A stretch of 36,845 nucleotides of DNA from Prolixibacteraceae bacterium (GTDB taxonomy: Bacteria; Bacteroidota; Bacteroidia; Bacteroidales; Prolixibacteraceae): positions 1-36,845 of the forward strand of contig JABGRN010000052.1 of the NCBI GenBank assembly GCA_018648265.1. Reading direction: 5' to 3'. Of this stretch, positions 35,201 to 36,845 are shown piece after piece. How positions within the stretch are numbered: the stretch's first letter is position 1; each line of letters opens with the position of its first letter. A program made the translations under genes and the position numbers. Below the pieces are notes generated by a model that made no database searches, was not told the DNA's origin, and was given only the letters and a program-made list of their open reading frames with translations.

Positions 35201-36024
35201 AATATCTTGATGACGGTTCTCCTTTAAAAGTCAATGTTGAGTTAAATAAAGGAGAGTGCAAAATTGATTTTACTGGAAGTTCTCCTGTTCATCCGGGAAA
35301 TATGAATGCCACAGAAGCCATTGTAAAAAGTGTTACTATTTACGTTTTAAGATTATTACTAAACGAACAAATTCCATTAAACGATGGACTTTTAGAGCCT
35401 GTTGAATTTATTTTGCCAACCGGATTGCTAAATCCTGATTTTGACGATGATCCCCAAAAATGCCCAGCAGTTGTTGGCGGAAATGTTGAAATTAGTATGC
35501 GTTTAACCGATACTTTATTAAAAGCTTTTGGCTTGGTTGCTGCCAGTCAGGGCACAATGAACAACACTTTATTTGGGAACAAAAATTTTGGTTACTACGA
35601 AACCATTTGTGGAGGTTGCGGTGCAAGTGAAGGATTTAACGGTGCAAGTGCAGTTCATCACCACATGACTAATACACGGATTACTGATCCAGAAATTATG
35701 GAACACCGCTATCCAGTTCGGTTGGAAGAATTCAGTATTCGAAAAAACTCGGGCGGAAAAGGAAAATGGAACGGTGGTGACGGAGTAAAAAGGGTAATTA
35801 CATTTCTTGAACCTGTTAATCTTTCTGTGCTTTCGCAACGGAGAAATTCCCAACCATTTGGGATTAATGGAGGTAATTCGGGGAAATCCGGAGTTCAAAA
35901 AATTATTCGTAAAAACGGGGAAGTTGTAGAATTAGATTCTATTCAGAATATAAATATTGAAGCTGGTGATAAATTTATTATCAAAACTCCGGGTGGTGGT
36001 GGATTTGGAAAGTTAGAAGATTGA
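32260..36024 (+). CDS. 5-oxoprolinase / hydantoinase A-B fusion (ATP-dependent)
   Basis: A 1254-residue enzyme that opens 5-oxoproline (pyroglutamate), or a hydantoin-like ring, with ATP to give glutamate. It has the length of eukaryotic-type OPLAH, with both halves fused. The HyuA-like part starts with FVDTGGTFTD (about 9-18) and has a second phosphate-binding site, FDMGGTSTDVSR (354 on). A HyuA C-terminal domain ends near 720. The HyuB-like half starts near 743 (ELELFTNRFMAIAENMGALL), with SVNIKERLDFSCAL, HIPVHLGGLG, DTLVTNHPKYGGSHLPD, and an end with IIKTPGGGGFGKLE. It abuts the NRAMP-like gene with no gap, so translation is coupled. Hydantoinase activity is the alternative. Confidence 0.92.
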   Translation: MTEKYFQLFVDTGGTFTDCIGIDESGKEYRQKVLSSSSLRGTITKIISKNEIQISDLWNLKRDILKGSSFRLLNTENAEYKIDKINIESKIIQLNKSIPKTQNWVGQNFEITSNEEAPVLGIRLITETALNEIFPDLTLKLGSTKGTNALLENKGAKTLFVVTKGFADLLKIGDQTRPDIFALNVVKPKQITHQIIEVDERIDAKGKILKSIDAEIFKTQLKSIDKNIIESVAISLINSYINPAHEKQIAEILTESGFQFISTSTELSPLIKILNRAETTVVDSYLSPIIHNYVNRISEKTGNHNFQIMTSAGGLVSVKIFHPKDSLLSGPAGGVVGAKKIGEQSGFKKLITFDMGGTSTDVSRIDGEFDYRYELQVGDAKINSPAIAIETVAAGGGSICGFDGYKLFVGPESAGAFPGPACYGAGGPLTITDVNLLLNRLDTSQFGIPVFKNAAEKKLKLLIQKIEKKTKNNYSSKEILKGFIDIANEIMAGAIRKISISRGYNPKDFALVAFGGAGGIHACDIAEILGVQTIILPEDAGLLSAFGIGNAAVERFAERQILKNLKEIQTEISILFDELENEASEKLLAEGFQTEEIQIRQKMVFLRFKGQDSSLKIPFLTPEKLVSDFHIQYEKIYGHKVSKHEIEVETLRVIAFVQTKNKKRSIQKSYSYFPKPSSILENKTPVFIRKDLNTGAEFSGPALFPDNFSTTFVKPGWNLKLDNSGTAILIKESKDLVSTQHQTRETELELFTNRFMAIAENMGALLQRTSLSVNIKERLDFSCALLDANGRLVANAPHIPVHLGGLGVCVQTLLESFDFKEGDTLVTNHPKYGGSHLPDVTVVTPVFYKNERVGFVVNRAHHSEIGGISPGSMPPNATNLEQEGVTVSPFNLIKKGVVNWDEMRAILLNAKYPTRAVEENLADLNAALAANKNGANALIELIKNHGKETVQNYLNLLREHASTKMKATLLKFPDGNYSAIEYLDDGSPLKVNVELNKGECKIDFTGSSPVHPGNMNATEAIVKSVTIYVLRLLLNEQIPLNDGLLEPVEFILPTGLLNPDFDDDPQKCPAVVGGNVEISMRLTDTLLKAFGLVAASQGTMNNTLFGNKNFGYYETICGGCGASEGFNGASAVHHHMTNTRITDPEIMEHRYPVRLEEFSIRKNSGGKGKWNGGDGVKRVITFLEPVNLSVLSQRRNSQPFGINGGNSGKSGVQKIIRKNGEVVELDSIQNINIEAGDKFIIKTPGGGGFGKLED

Positions 36025-36154
36025 GTTGGTGGCAGAAGTTAATCTGTTTAAAAAAAGGAACAAAACCAACGCTGCCTGAAAAATAGAATCCATCTTTAGC
36101 AAATTAAAAGTTAACTTTAGGTTTCAATTTTAAGTTTTGTAAAAACCCTTCAAA

Positions 36155-36845
36155 ATGAAACACATTTTACTGGCAATTATTCTCAATCTTTTTTCTTCGG
36201 CAGCTTTTTCGCAAGAAACTCCAATTTTTAATATTAGTGTTGGCATGCCTATTTCCTTTCAGCACAATTATAGTACTTCAGGTGGCACTCCTACTTTGTC
36301 CATGGAAAGGATAAATTTGTTGATTGAAAAACCTATAAAAATTAGTGAAAATGATAAATGGTCTATCAATCCGGGAATTTCATATTTTTTATTTAATGAA
36401 ATTGATAAAAGTAGTGATTCAGCTTTGGGCGGATGGTACTCAAACATGTATAAACATAATGGAATAAGTATAACTACAAAGCTCTTGTATGATTTAAATT
36501 ATAGTTCTGAAAAAATACACAACTGGTATTTTGGAGCAGTTGCCGGTGCTTATATTTATACAAAAACGACAGGTAAAGGATCCTAGTGGATGATGCAACA
36601 GCCACAAAATATTTCTGGTAAAACGGAAATAAACAAAAGCGGACAAGAATTTTTCCACTCTGTTTATTATGGAGTGATAGCCGGTTTTAAAGCTAAATCA
36701 AAAGAAAATTCATTGTTAAATCCATCTTTCGAATTTTCATTTTATCCTGTGTTTGTAACTCTTGACAGCAAAAGAGTAAACATGGGAATGTTTTCGGATC
36801 AGTTTAATTATCGGGTTGGTGGGATAAAAAGTTTTCTTTTATCTT
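36155..36845 (+). pseudogene. Outer-membrane beta-barrel-like protein interrupted by an in-frame TAG; runs off window
   Basis: A signal peptide (MKHILLAIILNLFSSAAFSQ) begins a protein with alternating aromatic strands (SWYFGAVAGA-like stretches such as WYFGAVAGAYIYT), typical of small outer-membrane porin-like proteins. TAG at 36584-36586 stops translation after 143 codons. The same frame then stays open for 86 more codons to the window end (WMMQQPQNISGK, FHSVYYGVIAGFKAK, LLNPSFEFSFYPVF, MGMFSDQFNYRVGG), with the same strand pattern. So this is one gene with a nonsense codon, a natural pseudogene, or a base-call error. The last 51 bases are duplicated inverted at the left end. No function is assigned. 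Confidence 0.65.
36795..36845. repeat. Right copy of the 51-bp inverted terminal duplication
   Basis: Exact reverse complement of 2-52. Here the segment continues the reading frame of the outer-membrane-like gene at 36155 smoothly, so this copy is likely in its original place. Confidence 0.9.

Noticed and set aside
1-36845. tRNA or rRNA genes, CRISPR arrays, insertion sequences or phage genes
   Set aside because: Looked for on both strands by eye; no cloverleaf, rRNA-like, regularly spaced repeat, transposase or integrase sequence was recognised.

Overview
The window looks like AT-rich chromosomal DNA of a Bacteroidota bacterium, probably a glycan-degrading Bacteroidia of the Marinilabiliales/Prolixibacteraceae type. 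The evidence is a FecI-type sigma factor with a FecR anti-sigma factor and a SusC-like start, a type IX secretion C-terminal domain, many lipoprotein glycosidases, and several promoters with the Bacteroidota pattern TTTG - about 19 bases - TAnnTTTG. Ribosome binding sites are weak throughout, as usual in this phylum. The taxonomic call is inference.

Layout. 1-2300 (minus): ECF sigma factor, FecR, and the first codons of a SusC-like receptor cut by the window edge. 2542-8243: tryptophan genes (trpS minus; a TrpB2-type tryptophan synthase plus, preceded by a Trp-Trp leader peptide and a strong attenuator hairpin) around a large secreted glycosidase with an inserted carbohydrate-binding domain. 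8296-10395 (minus): lipoate ligase and an AAA ATPase. 10547-20566: a glycan-degrading region with a sulfatase, an alpha/alpha-barrel-like lipoprotein, GH2, GH26, a DUF1080 protein and an unassigned TIM-barrel lipoprotein. 20589-30595: a sugar catabolic block with a GntR regulator, MFS transporter, two xylose-isomerase-like TIM-barrel enzymes, an RpiB-like isomerase, and separate DhaK-like and DhaL-like kinase subunits interleaved with two paralogous DUF5060 glycosidases. 30946-36024: an NRAMP-fold transporter abutting a full-length 5-oxoprolinase. 36155-end: an outer-membrane-like protein broken by an in-frame TAG.

How the genes may work together. Surface and periplasmic enzymes (GH2, GH26, sulfatase, DUF5060 proteins) would release a sugar that the MFS carrier imports. 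The TIM-barrel isomerases, a DhaK/DhaL-type ketose kinase and an RpiB-like isomerase would convert it to a central phosphate intermediate. The RpiB-like protein lacks two histidines of pentose-phosphate isomerases, and a four-carbon acid sugar kinase remnant lies nearby, so a short-chain (C4-like) sugar is my leading guess. A perfect palindrome sits between the -33 and -7 boxes of the promoter at 19419-19450 and is the obvious candidate operator for the GntR protein.

Decay and artefact signs: two C-terminal gene remnants (18313-18588 and 30614-30808), the TAG-interrupted gene at the right end, and a perfect 51-bp inverted duplication of the two window ends that probably reflects an assembly join.
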